Numbered from the stretch's first letter, positions 25,727 to 35,270 are shown. The stretch: 64,000 bases of DNA from Phyllobacteriaceae bacterium (GCA_002708825.1 PAPF01000034.1:17467-81466); one strand, 5' to 3'. The notes: generated from the letters alone by a model not told the origin. Program-made: numbers and translations.

Positions 25727-26776
25727 TTACATCTGGCCCGAATACTTCTTGATCAGCGCCTCGGCTTCCTCGACCAGCGCCTTGCCGTCATAGCCCTTGG
25801 AGTCCATGTCGGCGATCCACTTGTCGTAGACCGGCTGGGCGGCCTCGCGCCACTTCGCCGTCTCTTCCGCGCTCAGCGTGATGATGTTGTTGTCGGCCTT
25901 CACCGCCAGTTCGCGGGCCGGACCGTCATAATATTCCTGCGTCTTGCCGGCGAATGCGGAGAACTCGATGCCGGAATTGTCGTCGATGACCTTCTTGAGG
26001 TCATCCGGCAGGCTCTCGTACTTCGCCTTGTTCATGGCGAGGACGAAGGTGACGGTGTAGAGCGCGCGGCCGGTGAACTCGGTGTGGTTCTCGACCAGTT
26101 CAGGCACCTTGAGCGCGGCGGTGACTTCCCACGGGATCGTCGTGCCGTCGATGACACCCTTGGACAGGGCTTCGGGCACGGCGGGAACCGGCATGCCGAC
26201 AGGGGTGGCGCCCAGTTCCTCGAGCAGCATGTTGACGGTGCGCGACGCGCCACGGACCTTCATGCCGTTCAGGTCGGAGGGCACGCGCACTTCCTTGTTG
26301 GCATGGATGACGCCGGGGCCGTGCACCCAGCCACCAACGATGTGGACGTCCTTGAACTCCTCGTCCTTCATGTCCTTCTCGAACATTTCCCAGAAGGCAC
26401 GCGAAGCCGGCTCGGCCGTCGTCACCATGAAGGGAAGCTCGAAGACCTCGGTGCGCGGGAAACGGCCCGGCGTGTAGCCGATCACGGTCCACACCAGATC
26501 GACGACGCCATCGCGGACCTGGTCGATCAGTTCCGGCGGCTTGCCGCCAAGCTGCATGGACGGATAGCGCTCCACCTTGATGCGGTTGCCCGACTGCTCC
26601 TCGACCTTGTCGGCCCAGACGTCGAGCACATATTTCGGAACATTGGCCTGCGCCGGCAGGAACTGGTGAAGCTTGAGCGTCACCTCCTGCGCAAACGACG
26701 CGACGGACGTGCCCATGACGGCACCCGCGCCGATGACGGCGGCCATTGCCAGCGATTTCAGAGATATTGGTTTCAC
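25727..26776 (-). CDS. dctP: TRAP periplasmic substrate-binding protein (DctP family), copy 2
   Basis: 349 residues, signal ending at SFAQE. It is the first gene of the TRAP cluster on this strand and equal in length to copy 1. Differences concentrate around the pocket region (VRGASRTVNMLL here against FRAPSRVATQLL in copy 1), so the two may present different ligands to one permease pair. Start preceded by GGGAGGAG. A 210-base upstream gap contains a small palindrome and a possible promoter. Confidence 0.9.
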   Translation of the reverse strand: MKPISLKSLAMAAVIGAGAVMGTSVASFAQEVTLKLHQFLPAQANVPKYVLDVWADKVEEQSGNRIKVERYPSMQLGGKPPELIDQVRDGVVDLVWTVIGYTPGRFPRTEVFELPFMVTTAEPASRAFWEMFEKDMKDEEFKDVHIVGGWVHGPGVIHANKEVRVPSDLNGMKVRGASRTVNMLLEELGATPVGMPVPAVPEALSKGVIDGTTIPWEVTAALKVPELVENHTEFTGRALYTVTFVLAMNKAKYESLPDDLKKVIDDNSGIEFSAFAGKTQEYYDGPARELAVKADNNIITLSAEETAKWREAAQPVYDKWIADMDSKGYDGKALVEEAEALIKKYSGQM

Positions 26777-26875
26777 CGGAACTCCTCCCTACGGTTTCCT
26801 AGCTTTTCCCAGACGGGGACAAGCAGGCTTGCCTCCGGCTGCATTCATTCCACTATATGCAGGATTTTGCAACAT

Positions 26876-26890
26876 TCGACTTCATGTCGA
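26876..26890. promoter_or_regulatory. Palindrome upstream of the TRAP operon
   Basis: TCGAC-N5-GTCGA, about 100 bases before the first dctP start, with a possible -10 TATAGT on the minus strand 20-30 bases downstream. Either neighbouring regulator (Lrp type at 26987, MarR type at 27652) or an unlinked one could bind. Weak evidence. Confidence 0.35.
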
Positions 26891-26986
26891 TGCATTATAT
26901 TGCGCAGTGCGCCTTAATCCTGCCCTTTCCCCTTTTCCGCCGGCACCCGGCGGCACGACGTATCATTCAATAAACCGTCCAAGCGG

Positions 26987-27466
26987 TCAACGAATTTCGA
27001 GCGGCAGTGCGCCGCTCTCCTTCAGCGTCTCCAGCACGATGGCCGTTTTCACGTGGGCAACCGCCTCGTGGGGCAACAGGATATCGTTGACGAAAGCCGA
27101 CAGGGCCTTCAGGTCCGGGGTCACGACCTTGAGATGATAATCCATCTCGCCGGTCAGTGCATGGGCCTCCTGGACCTGCGGCAAATGACGGACCAGTTCG
27201 GCGAACCGGCGGGCGCTGTCGCGGTTGTGCGTGGCCAGCGTCACCGAGATGATGTTGACGAAGCCGAAGCCGAGCCGTTCCCTGTCGAGGCGCGCCGCAT
27301 AGCCGGCAATGTAGCCGGTTTCCTCCAGCCGCTGGCGGCGGCGCGAACATTGCGAGGCAGACAGGTGGACGCGCTCGGCCAGTTCGGCGTTGGTCAGCCG
27401 CGCATCTTCCTGGAGCAATGCCATGATCTTGCGGTCAAACCGGTCGATTGCGCCCGATTCCTCCAT
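26987..27466 (-). CDS. Lrp/AsnC-family transcriptional regulator
   Basis: 159 residues: N-terminal helix-turn-helix (about 8-65, DRKIMALLQEDARLTNAELA) and C-terminal RAM/AsnC effector domain containing the GEMDYHLKV segment. The start at 27466 follows AGGAGGAAAGG and defines the usual Lrp length; longer in-frame starts lack support. It is transcribed toward the TRAP genes 210 bases downstream and may regulate them in response to an amino acid or related acid; this is inference. Confidence 0.88.
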   Translation of the reverse strand: MEESGAIDRFDRKIMALLQEDARLTNAELAERVHLSASQCSRRRQRLEETGYIAGYAARLDRERLGFGFVNIISVTLATHNRDSARRFAELVRHLPQVQEAHALTGEMDYHLKVVTPDLKALSAFVNDILLPHEAVAHVKTAIVLETLKESGALPLEIR

Positions 27467-27651
27467 CCTTTCCTCCTGTCCCGCTTGTTTCTCGCGCAGT
27501 TGAAGCAAATGGCAATGGCGGCGGCAAGTGGGCCGGTGCAACAGGTGCGGAGGCAAGAGGCGCAAGTCCGCCTGACCGCGCACATTGACTTTCCACGTCG
27601 TTTGTTGAAATTGCAACTGTTGAAAGTGTAACAATAAAGGCTGTGCCGGGC

Positions 27652-28134
27652 ATGACATCGAAGCCTTCTTCCGAACGCGGGGCCGAACTGGCGCTGGAGG
27701 ACTTCCTGCCTTACCGGCTCAATCGCCTCGCCGATCTGGTCAGCCGGTCCTTTTCGCGCATCTATCGCGAACGCCATGGGATGACGCGGCCGGAATGGCG
27801 CGTGCTGGCCTCCCTTGGCGAGTTCGGGCGGGCGACAGCCAGCGACATTGTGGCGCACTCCTCACAGCACAAGACCAAGGTGAGCCGGGCGGTTGCGGCA
27901 CTGGAAAAGCGTGGATGGCTGAAGCGCGAATCGGACGAGAACGACCGGCGGGTGGAACACCTGGAACTGACGAAGGCGGGCCGGGCAATCCATGCGGAAC
28001 TGGCACCTTTTGCCCGTGACTACGAAGCCGCGGTGGTCGCCGAAATGGGTGACGCGGACTGGAAGGCGCTGGTGCAGGGCCTTACACGCCTTGAAACCTG
28101 CCTTCGGCTGCGTGGCAGCGATCCGGCGGACTGA
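27652..28134 (+). CDS. MarR-family transcriptional regulator
   Basis: 160 residues with the MarR winged helix (about 45-115; recognition region TKVSRAVAALEKRG, wing DENDRRVEHL). Start at 27652 chosen since AAAGG lies 11 bases before it; GTG at 27643 is possible. Divergent from the Lrp gene, with AT-rich repeats (GTTGAAATTGCAAC) in the gap. It precedes the SLAC1-type gene by 95 bases in the same direction, but the latter has its own promoter. Confidence 0.85.
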   Translation: MTSKPSSERGAELALEDFLPYRLNRLADLVSRSFSRIYRERHGMTRPEWRVLASLGEFGRATASDIVAHSSQHKTKVSRAVAALEKRGWLKRESDENDRRVEHLELTKAGRAIHAELAPFARDYEAAVVAEMGDADWKALVQGLTRLETCLRLRGSDPAD

Positions 28135-28170
28135 GCGCCCGCCCGCCCGCCGGGCACAAACATGTCGCAC

Positions 28171-28211
28171 TTGCGGACATATGGACAATAGATTATCATA
28201 TGTTCATATAT
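28171..28211 (+). promoter_or_regulatory. Promoter with sulfide-regulon-like operator before the SLAC1 gene
   Basis: TTGCGG (28171-28176), 17 bases, TATCAT (28194-28199). Overlapping it are arms ACATATG/CATATGT separated by 13 bases (28177-28203) and ATGTTCATATAT (28200-28211), the exact reverse complement of the 12-base ATATATGAACAT element in the divergent operator at 18261-18272. This shared element suggests control by the same ArsR repressor. Confidence 0.6.
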
Positions 28212-28229
28212 TAGCTTGTGGAGTGCACC

Positions 28230-29216
28230 ATGTCCGATCTCGCAGCGGCAGCGCCCGTTCCAGCCGCCCATTCCAGGCTTGAGCATGTTCCAGTGGGCAT
28301 GTTCGCCATCGTCATGGGTCTCGCCGGCCTGACCCTGGCAACGATGCGGCTGGAGCATGTCGGCGGCATGCACACGATCGCTCCCGGCCTGCTGCTCGGC
28401 CTGACGGGCCTCGCATTTGCCGCCATTGCCGTGCTCTACGGGGCCAAGGCCGTCAAATACCCCAAGGCGGTGCGCGCGGACTGGAACCACCCGGTGCGGA
28501 TCGCCTTCTTTCCGGCGGCCAGCATCAGCCTGATCCTGATCGCCACGGCGCTCACGCCCATGCATGCGGGATGGGGCGAGGTTATCTGGGGGTCGGGCAC
28601 GCTGCTGCAACTCGTGCTGACGCTGGCCGTCGTTTCGGCCTGGATCGGGCATCGCACGTTCGAAGCCGCGCATCTGAACCCGGCCTGGTTCATTCCGGCC
28701 GTCGGCAACATCCTCGTTCCCATTGCCGGCATCCGGCTCGGCTATACGGAAGTCTCATGGTTCTTCTTTTCCGTCGGCATCCTGTTCTGGATCGTGCTGG
28801 CGACGCTGGTCTTCAACCGCCTGATCTTCCACGCGCCCCTGCCGGAGCGGCTGATGCCCACGCTGATGATCCTGATCGCGCCGCCGGCCGTCGGTTTCGT
28901 CTCGTGGCAAGGCATGACGGGCGGCATCGACCCGTTCGCGCGCATCCTCTATTACAACGGCGTCCTGTTCGCGCTCATCTTCGCCACCCAGATCGGCAAG
29001 GTGAGCCGCCTGCCCTTCATGATCACCTGGTGGGCCTATTCCTTCCCGCTCGCCGCGCTGACCATATCGACCCTGGCCTATGGCGCGGCCGCCGGGATTG
29101 CGGGCCTGATCCTGGCCGGGCAGATCCTCTACGGCGTGCTCGTCGCGGTGATCGTCATGCTGCTTGCCAGAACCGGCATGGCCATTGCACGCGGCGATAT
29201 CTGCAAGCCGGAGTGA
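28230..29216 (+). CDS. SLAC1/TDT-family anion channel or sulfite exporter
   Basis: 328 residues, about ten membrane segments in the TehA/SLAC1/Mae1 (TDT) family arrangement. Members include plant anion channels, tellurite-linked TehA, malate permease and the fungal sulfite pump Ssu1. The start at 28230 has GGAG upstream. The operator it shares with the persulfide dioxygenase operon, whose product is sulfite, favours sulfite efflux; this is inference from context. A hemoglobin gene begins four bases after its stop. Confidence 0.8.
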   Translation: MSDLAAAAPVPAAHSRLEHVPVGMFAIVMGLAGLTLATMRLEHVGGMHTIAPGLLLGLTGLAFAAIAVLYGAKAVKYPKAVRADWNHPVRIAFFPAASISLILIATALTPMHAGWGEVIWGSGTLLQLVLTLAVVSAWIGHRTFEAAHLNPAWFIPAVGNILVPIAGIRLGYTEVSWFFFSVGILFWIVLATLVFNRLIFHAPLPERLMPTLMILIAPPAVGFVSWQGMTGGIDPFARILYYNGVLFALIFATQIGKVSRLPFMITWWAYSFPLAALTISTLAYGAAAGIAGLILAGQILYGVLVAVIVMLLARTGMAIARGDICKPE

Positions 29217-29220
29217 CATC

Positions 29221-29610
29221 GTGACGGAAAAGACCAGCCTCTACGAGGCGATCGGCGGCAAACCAGCGGTGGAACGCCTGACGGCGCGCTTCTATGCGCT
29301 CATGGATACGCTGCCCGAAGCGAAGGCCACGCGGGACATCCATCCCGCCGACCTTGCCGACAGCGAGGAGAAGCTCACCGAATACCTGATGATGTGGCTC
29401 GGGGGCCCGCAGACCTTCATCGAGAAGCGCGGCGCGCCGATGCTGCGCCGCCGGCACCTGCCCTTCGAAATCGGCACGGCGGAGATCGAGGGCTGGCTTG
29501 CCTGCTTCCGGCAGGCGCTGGACGAAACGGTTCCGCAGGCACAATTGCGCGACCTGATCTGGCAGAACGTGGAACGGCTCGGCCACCACATGCGCAATCG
29601 CGAGGGATAG
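29221..29610 (+). CDS. Truncated hemoglobin, group II type
   Basis: 129 residues from a GTG start with GGAG before it. Proximal histidine H79 (RRRHLPF) and tryptophan W92 at the G8 position match group II truncated hemoglobins; MWLGGPQ is also typical. Such proteins bind O2, NO or sulfide. It is four bases downstream of the SLAC1-type gene and so probably co-expressed with it, which places a haem protein that can bind sulfide or NO in the putative sulfide regulon. Confidence 0.85.
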   Translation: MTEKTSLYEAIGGKPAVERLTARFYALMDTLPEAKATRDIHPADLADSEEKLTEYLMMWLGGPQTFIEKRGAPMLRRRHLPFEIGTAEIEGWLACFRQALDETVPQAQLRDLIWQNVERLGHHMRNREG

Positions 29611-29661
29611 GCACCAAACCGGCCCTCGCCTCGCCCACCCGAATCCCTGTATGAAGCGCGG

Positions 29662-31512
29662 ATGACCATCCGCCAACTGTCCGAAACCGTCATCAACCAG
29701 ATCGCCGCGGGCGAGGTCGTCGAACGGCCGGCGTCGGTGGTCAAGGAACTGGTGGAGAACGCGCTGGATGCGGGCGCGCGGCGCATCGAGGTCGTCACCG
29801 CCGGCGGTGGCGTCAACCTGGTGCGCGTGACCGACGACGGCAGCGGCATGAGCGCGGCCGACCTGCCGCTGGCGGTCTCGCGCCACTGCACCTCCAAGCT
29901 TTCCGACGACATCTTCGACATCCGTTCACTGGGTTTTCGTGGCGAGGCCCTGCCCTCCATCGGTTCGGTGGCCCGCCTGACCATCCGCTCGCGCCCCAGG
30001 GATGGCGGCGATGGCGCGGAAATCCTGGTGGAGGGCGGCCGCGTCACGGGACCGCGCCCGGCGGCGGGCAATCCGGGCACGCTGGTGGAAGTGCGCGACC
30101 TGTTCTTCGCCACGCCGGCGCGGCTGAAATTCATGAAAAGCGCGCGCGCCGAAAGCGCGGCCATCACGGACGTGATCAGGCGGGTCGCGATCGCCTTTCC
30201 CTCCGTCCGGTTTTCCGTGTCCGGCTCCGACCGCTCCTTGCTCGAACTGGCCGATTGCGGCGATGGCCTGACGGGACGGATCCGCCGCATCGCGCAGGTG
30301 ATGGGCGAGGAATTCGCGGTTGACGCGCTTGAAATCGACGCCGAGCGGGAGGGCGTGCGGCTGACCGGGCACACCTCCATCCCGTCCCATTCGCGCGGCA
30401 ACGCGCTGGCGCAATATGTCTATGTCAACGGGCGGCCGGTGCGCGACAAGATGCTGGCAGGCGCCATTCGCGGTGCCTATGCCGACACGCTGCCGCGCGA
30501 CCGCCACGCGGTGGCCGCGCTGTTCATCGAGATCGATCCGGCGCTGGTCGATGTCAACGTGCATCCGGCCAAGGCCGACGTGCGGTTCCGCGATCCGGGC
30601 CTGGTGCGGGGGCTGGTCATCGGCGCCATCCGGCAGGCGCTTGCCGGCGCGGGCATCCGCCCGTCATCGAGCGCAGCCGACGCCATGATGGCCGCGTTCC
30701 GGCCCGGAAGCGGGGCGGCATCGCCACGTGACGGCGGCGCCTTCTCGCAAGGGCTTGGCGGCTGGCGCGCGGACCGCCTGGCCGCGCCGTTCGATCCGGC
30801 AACATCGCCCAGCCGGCCGCTGACCATGCCCGGCGGTTTCGGCGAAACCATGCAGGCCGCCTTCGAAGCGGTTGCCGCGCCGTCCGGCGATGCGCGCGCG
30901 AGCCGTGAACCGGTGACTGCGGAGACGCTGGCGCGGCCGCTCGGCGCGGCGCGGGCGCAGATCCACGAGAACTACATCGTGGCGCAGACAGCGGACTCGC
31001 TTGTCATCGTCGACCAGCACGCTGCCCATGAGCGCCTCGTCTACGAGGCCCTGAAACAGGCGATCCACGCCCGCCCGCTTCCCTCGCAGATGCTTCTCCT
31101 GCCGGAAATCATCGACCTGCCCGAGGAGGATGCCGAGCGCCTTGCCAGCCATGCCGGAACGCTGGCGCGGTTCGGCCTCGGCCTGGAGCGCTTCGGACCG
31201 GGCGCGGTCGCCGTGCGCGAGACACCGGCGATCCTGGGCGAGACGGACGTGGCGGGGCTTGTGCGCGACCTTGCCGATGAACTGGCCGACAGCGAGACGG
31301 CAGACCTGCTGAAGGAGCGCATCGACCACATTGCCGCCACCATGGCCTGCCACGGCTCCGTGCGTTCCGGCCGCAGGCTGAAACCGGAAGAGATGGACGC
31401 GCTGCTGCGGCAGATGGAAGCGACTCCCGGTTCCGGGACATGCAATCACGGCCGGCCCACCTATATCGAACTGAAGCTCAGCGATATCGAAAGGCTGTTC
31501 GCGCGGCGCTGA
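29662..31512 (+). CDS. mutL: MutL, DNA mismatch repair protein with endonuclease motif
   Basis: 616 residues. The N-terminal GHKL ATPase has [17 protein letters not shown] and [13 protein letters not shown] variable linker (about 340-420) leads to the C-terminal dimerisation domain bearing D451-QHA-x2-E-x4-E, the metal-binding endonuclease motif, plus ACHGSVR and CNHGRPT. Together these define the nicking type of MutL used by bacteria lacking MutH. It starts 51 bases after the hemoglobin gene. Confidence 0.95.
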   Translation: MTIRQLSETVINQIAAGEVVERPASVVKELVENALDAGARRIEVVTAGGGVNLVRVTDDGSGMSAADLPLAVSRHCTSKLSDDIFDIRSLGFRGEALPSIGSVARLTIRSRPRDGGDGAEILVEGGRVTGPRPAAGNPGTLVEVRDLFFATPARLKFMKSARAESAAITDVIRRVAIAFPSVRFSVSGSDRSLLELADCGDGLTGRIRRIAQVMGEEFAVDALEIDAEREGVRLTGHTSIPSHSRGNALAQYVYVNGRPVRDKMLAGAIRGAYADTLPRDRHAVAALFIEIDPALVDVNVHPAKADVRFRDPGLVRGLVIGAIRQALAGAGIRPSSSAADAMMAAFRPGSGAASPRDGGAFSQGLGGWRADRLAAPFDPATSPSRPLTMPGGFGETMQAAFEAVAAPSGDARASREPVTAETLARPLGAARAQIHENYIVAQTADSLVIVDQHAAHERLVYEALKQAIHARPLPSQMLLLPEIIDLPEEDAERLASHAGTLARFGLGLERFGPGAVAVRETPAILGETDVAGLVRDLADELADSETADLLKERIDHIAATMACHGSVRSGRRLKPEEMDALLRQMEATPGSGTCNHGRPTYIELKLSDIERLFARR

Positions 31513-31579
31513 ACGGTCAATTGCCTTGACGGGACGCGGGATTTGTGGCGTCAACGTCCGGCAGGAAAGGCAGGCTCAC

Positions 31580-31807
31580 ATGAACCGTTTCGAAGGACCC
31601 GGCGCGCGCGAGGCCCGTATCCGCTACCTGGACGGCGATTACCAGGTTCTGTCCCCGGGCGCGTTCGTGCGCTGCGCCGTCACCGGCGAGCCCATCGCGC
31701 TGGACGAGTTGAAATACTGGTCGGTCGAGCGTCAGGAAGCCTATCGCGACGCCATCGTCTCGCATCAGCGCGAACTCGACGCCCATCCGGAGTGGCGCAA
31801 GCGCTGA
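31580..31807 (+). CDS. DUF2093-family small protein
   Basis: 75 residues, no signal or membrane segment. The pattern PGAFVRCAVTGEPIALDELKYW-like (one Cys, Trp and Pro-rich turns) and its place beside mutL/lpxK are characteristic of DUF2093, known mainly from Hyphomicrobiales. Start at 31580 after AAGGCAGG. It is convergent with lpxK 16 bases on. Function unknown. Confidence 0.85.
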   Translation: MNRFEGPGAREARIRYLDGDYQVLSPGAFVRCAVTGEPIALDELKYWSVERQEAYRDAIVSHQRELDAHPEWRKR

Positions 31808-31822
31808 GACGTTCCGGGCGGG

Positions 31823-32857
31823 TCAGGCCGGTGCCGTCGCGCGGCGCTCCCGGAACGATTCCATGGTCTGGCGGATGATGCGTCCGGCCGCGCCCTGGCT
31901 GTCGAACACGGTCCGCACTTCCAGGATTTCGAGATCCTGCAAGATGCTCCTGGCAAGGGCGGAACCGCCGATGAGGCGGGCGGCATCCTTGGCCGTGGTG
32001 ATCAGGCGCGCGCCATTGGAGACGGCGAGCGCCTGCAATTCGCGCAGGTCGTCATCGGAATAGAGATGATGATCGGGGAAATTGCGGGTGGCGGCGATAT
32101 ATCCCGCGCAGGATTCCAGCGTATCGTAGAACTTCTCCGGTTCACCGATCCCGGCAAAGGCCACGAACTTGCGGCCGGCGAAGCGCACAGGCTCGACCGG
32201 CTCGACATGGGCATGGAAGACCGGGCGCGCGGCCCGCGCCGCAAGCCGCACGACCTGCGCGGCGGCGTCGCCATCGCCCATGACGAGCAGGGCATCGGCA
32301 TGGCGCAGTTGCGTGACCAGCGGCGCACGCACCGGACCGGCCGGAATGACATGGCCATTGCCCAGCCCGCGGCGGGCGTCCACCACCAGCAGGCTGTAGT
32401 CGAAATGGATGCGGCGGCTCTGGAAACCGTCATCCAGGATCAGGAAATCGCAACCCTGTTCCTTCAGCAGCGCCGCGCCTGCCTTGCGGTCGGGGGTTAC
32501 CGCGACGGGTGCGTGCGCGGCGAGGAGAAGCGGTTCGTCGCCGACATGGCGGGCGCTGTCATGGTCGCGGTCGACAAGATGCGGGCCAGCCGATGCGCCG
32601 CCATGGCCGCGGCTGAGGAAACCGGGCCGGTGTCCCGCCGCGATGGCCGCCTGCGCCATTGCGATGGCCGCCGGCGTCTTGCCCGATCCGCCGACGGTGA
32701 AATTGCCGATGCACAGGACCGGAAGCGGAACCGTGGCGGGCCGCGCGCGGTCCATCATCCAGCCGGCGGCGCGGCCATAGACCAGGGAGGCGGGCGCAAG
32801 GGCAAGAGCCTGCCAACCGGGCCTTTCCCACCAGAAGGGCGGCGCGTCGCCGATCAT
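31823..32857 (-). CDS. lpxK: LpxK, tetraacyldisaccharide 4'-kinase
   Basis: 344 residues. An N-terminal membrane-associated helix precedes the P-loop GGSGKTP (about 56-62); DDGFQ and GNFTV motifs typical of LpxK are present. It phosphorylates the 4' position of the lipid A disaccharide at the inner membrane. The start overlaps the waaA stop by four bases, so lipid A phosphorylation and Kdo addition are translationally coupled. Confidence 0.94.
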   Translation of the reverse strand: MIGDAPPFWWERPGWQALALAPASLVYGRAAGWMMDRARPATVPLPVLCIGNFTVGGSGKTPAAIAMAQAAIAAGHRPGFLSRGHGGASAGPHLVDRDHDSARHVGDEPLLLAAHAPVAVTPDRKAGAALLKEQGCDFLILDDGFQSRRIHFDYSLLVVDARRGLGNGHVIPAGPVRAPLVTQLRHADALLVMGDGDAAAQVVRLAARAARPVFHAHVEPVEPVRFAGRKFVAFAGIGEPEKFYDTLESCAGYIAATRNFPDHHLYSDDDLRELQALAVSNGARLITTAKDAARLIGGSALARSILQDLEILEVRTVFDSQGAAGRIIRQTMESFRERRATAPA

Positions 32858-34179
32858 CCACCGGCGTCCTTGCGCCCGCGATCCAGACGGGCCTCGACGA
32901 CAAGGGGATGGATGAAGGGCTCCAGTCCGCGCATGGTATGCGCCAGCGCGCCACGCATGCTTTCCACCGTGCGCAGGGCGTTCTTCTTCATGGCGGTGCG
33001 CACCTCGTCATTGTTGAAGAGGAAGTTCACGGCCCCGGCCAGCATTTCCTTGTCCTTGACCAGTTTCGCGCCGCCATTCTTGATCAGGCGCTGATAGCTC
33101 TCGCGGAAGTTCTGGACATTCTTGCCCGACAGGATGGCGGCGTCGAGCATGGCCGGTTCGAGCGGGTTCTGACCTCCTTCGCCGGTCAGCGACTTGCCGA
33201 CGAAGACGACATCGGTCAGGCGCAGGTAAAGACCCATCTCGCCGATCGTGTCGCCGAGCAGGATGTCGGTCTGGCCGCCAACCACGTCGCCTCTGCTGCG
33301 CCGCGCCACGTTCAGGCCCTTCGCCTTCAACTGGCTCTCGATCTCGTCGGCGCGAACGGGATGGCGCGGAACGATGATGGTGAGCAGGCCGGGATGGCGG
33401 CGGGCGAGCGTCTGGTGCACATCGCCGCAGATCGCCTCCTCGCCGTCATGGGTCGAAATCGCCGCCCATGTGCGCCGCTGGCCGATCTGCGCGGTCAGCT
33501 TCTCCAGTTCGCCCAGGTCGACCGCGGGGGCATCGGTATCGACCTTCAGGTTGCCGGTCACGATCACCGGCCGTGCGCCCAGCGCGCGGTAGCGCTCGCC
33601 ATCGACGTCGGATTGCGCCATGACGAGAGCGAGGTTCTCCAGCAGGGCCTCGGCGAGCCATGAACGCTTGCTCCAGGCCTTGAAGGACCGGTCCGACAGG
33701 CGGCCATTGACGAGGACCTGCGGCACACGGCGCGCGCCGAGTTCGAGGATCGTCATCGGCCAGATCTCGGATTCGGCGATGATGGCAAGGTCCGGCTTCC
33801 AGTGGCCGAGGAAACGGGAGACCGCGGGCTTGAGGTCAAGCGGGACATATTGATGGATGACATTGCCGGAGAAACGGTCGCCTGCGATGCGCGCCGACGT
33901 GACCGTTCCCGTGGTCAGCACCACGTTGACTCCCAGTTCGGCGATCCGCTCGGCCAGCGGCGATACCGCGCTCATCTCGCCCACGGAGGCGGCATGGATC
34001 CAGACCAGCGGCCCGTCGGGTCTTGCCGTGCGCGTGATGCCGTAACGCTCGCGCCGGCGCCGGCGGTCTTCCTTGCCCTTGGCGGCACGCCAGCCGATAT
34101 AGCCGCCGACGAAGGGATAGGCCGCCCAGCCCAGCCAGCGATAGGACCACAGGATCGATCGGGCGAGACGGTCGCTCAT
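32854..34179 (-). CDS. waaA: WaaA, Kdo transferase
   Basis: 441 residues: N-terminal membrane anchor (WSYRWLGWAAYPFVGGY), then GT-B glycosyltransferase with IHAASVGEM, the ESEIWP segment, TGNLK and GGQNPLEP. It attaches Kdo to lipid IVA. The start at 34179 overlaps the end of the upstream acyltransferase gene (ATGA); the longer frame upstream runs inside that gene and is not coding. Confidence 0.94.
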   Translation of the reverse strand: MSDRLARSILWSYRWLGWAAYPFVGGYIGWRAAKGKEDRRRRRERYGITRTARPDGPLVWIHAASVGEMSAVSPLAERIAELGVNVVLTTGTVTSARIAGDRFSGNVIHQYVPLDLKPAVSRFLGHWKPDLAIIAESEIWPMTILELGARRVPQVLVNGRLSDRSFKAWSKRSWLAEALLENLALVMAQSDVDGERYRALGARPVIVTGNLKVDTDAPAVDLGELEKLTAQIGQRRTWAAISTHDGEEAICGDVHQTLARRHPGLLTIIVPRHPVRADEIESQLKAKGLNVARRSRGDVVGGQTDILLGDTIGEMGLYLRLTDVVFVGKSLTGEGGQNPLEPAMLDAAILSGKNVQNFRESYQRLIKNGGAKLVKDKEMLAGAVNFLFNNDEVRTAMKKNALRTVESMRGALAHTMRGLEPFIHPLVVEARLDRGRKDAGG

Positions 34180-34946
34180 GGCCGCCCGTCCAGAAGTGCG
34201 TCGGCGCGGGCATGGATGCGGTTCAGTTCGTCGGTCAGCCGCTGGCGGGCAGCTTCCATGTCCTCGTCCGTGGCATCGGCTGCCACATGGATGGGCTCGC
34301 CTGCGATCGCGGCGGCACGGCCGAACGGGAGGTTGATCACACTCCGGTCCCAGCTTTTTTCCAGCACCTTGCGCCGGGTCGTCTGGTAGGCCAGAGGCAG
34401 GATCGGGCGTCCGGATATGCGGGCCAGCGTGATGATGCCCATGCCGGCCTCGCGCGGTGCACCCTTGATCACATTGGCGACCATGCCCACCCATTCGCCC
34501 TTGTCGAGCCGGCGCTTCAACTGGATGAGCGCGCTGGCGCCGCCCTTGCCCGCCTGCTGGACGCCCGGCCGGCCGCCCGATCCGCGCACGGTGCGGATAC
34601 CGCCGAAGCGGAGCACCATGGCGTTCAGTTCGGCGTCGGCGGAACGCGACACCATGACCGTCGCCGGCACGCGCCGCCGGTTCAGGCAGGCAAACATGAA
34701 GTGCCGGCCGTGCCAGGTGGTGGCGATCACGCCGCCATGGCGCATCGCCTCCCCGGACAGTTCGACCGAGCCGGCCACCGGCCGGTTCGTGCGCTCGACC
34801 AGCATGAGCCCGCCATAGATGAGGCGCGCCAGAAGGCGTTTCGCGCTCGGCGACCGGACCAGGCGGCCACGGGCCGCAATCCACAGGCGCTTGAGGGCCG
34901 GAACACCGCCCGCCCGCGTGGTGGCACCGCTGGCCATCGCAGCCAC
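34176..34946 (-). CDS. DUF374 lysophospholipid acyltransferase-like protein
   Basis: 256 residues with a cationic N-terminus and an acyltransferase-like core; TTWHGRHFMF corresponds to the H-x4-D/R region of the superfamily, here as WHGR, the DUF374 variant. Located immediately before waaA and lpxK, it probably modifies lipid A or Kdo-lipid with an acyl chain, but the acceptor is unproven. Follows the DUF4170 gene by five bases. Confidence 0.85.
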   Translation of the reverse strand: MAAMASGATTRAGGVPALKRLWIAARGRLVRSPSAKRLLARLIYGGLMLVERTNRPVAGSVELSGEAMRHGGVIATTWHGRHFMFACLNRRRVPATVMVSRSADAELNAMVLRFGGIRTVRGSGGRPGVQQAGKGGASALIQLKRRLDKGEWVGMVANVIKGAPREAGMGIITLARISGRPILPLAYQTTRRKVLEKSWDRSVINLPFGRAAAIAGEPIHVAADATDEDMEAARQRLTDELNRIHARADALLDGRP

Positions 34947-34951
34947 GCCGG

Positions 34952-35191
34952 TCAGCCCTTTTCGTCCGGCTCCAGGAGGCGGTGCAGGTGGACGACGTAG
35001 TAGCGCATCAGCGCGTTATCCACGGTCTCCTGCGCCTTCGCCCGCCAGGCTGCACGGGCCGACTGGAAATCGGGAAACACGCCGACGATGACGAGTGCAT
35101 CGAGATCGCGGAACTCGGTGCTGTTCAACGCCTTCAGTTCTCCGCCGAAAACCAGGTGAAGAAGCTGTTTCTTTTCCGGAGCATCGGTCAT
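34952..35191 (-). CDS. DUF4170-family protein
   Basis: 79 residues, soluble, with the block LHLVFGGELK and a C-terminal YYVVHLHRLL characteristic of DUF4170. Always found near Kdo/lipid A genes in alphaproteobacteria; role unknown. Five bases before the DUF374 gene, so same transcript. A 79-base gap separates it from the phosphatase gene upstream. Confidence 0.85.
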   Translation of the reverse strand: MTDAPEKKQLLHLVFGGELKALNSTEFRDLDALVIVGVFPDFQSARAAWRAKAQETVDNALMRYYVVHLHRLLEPDEKG

Positions 35192-35270
35192 GGACTATCA
35201 TCCTCAAGAGGCAGAATTTTCGATGCATAGAGCATAATCGCGGTCCAAATGAAACCACGCCACGGCGATT

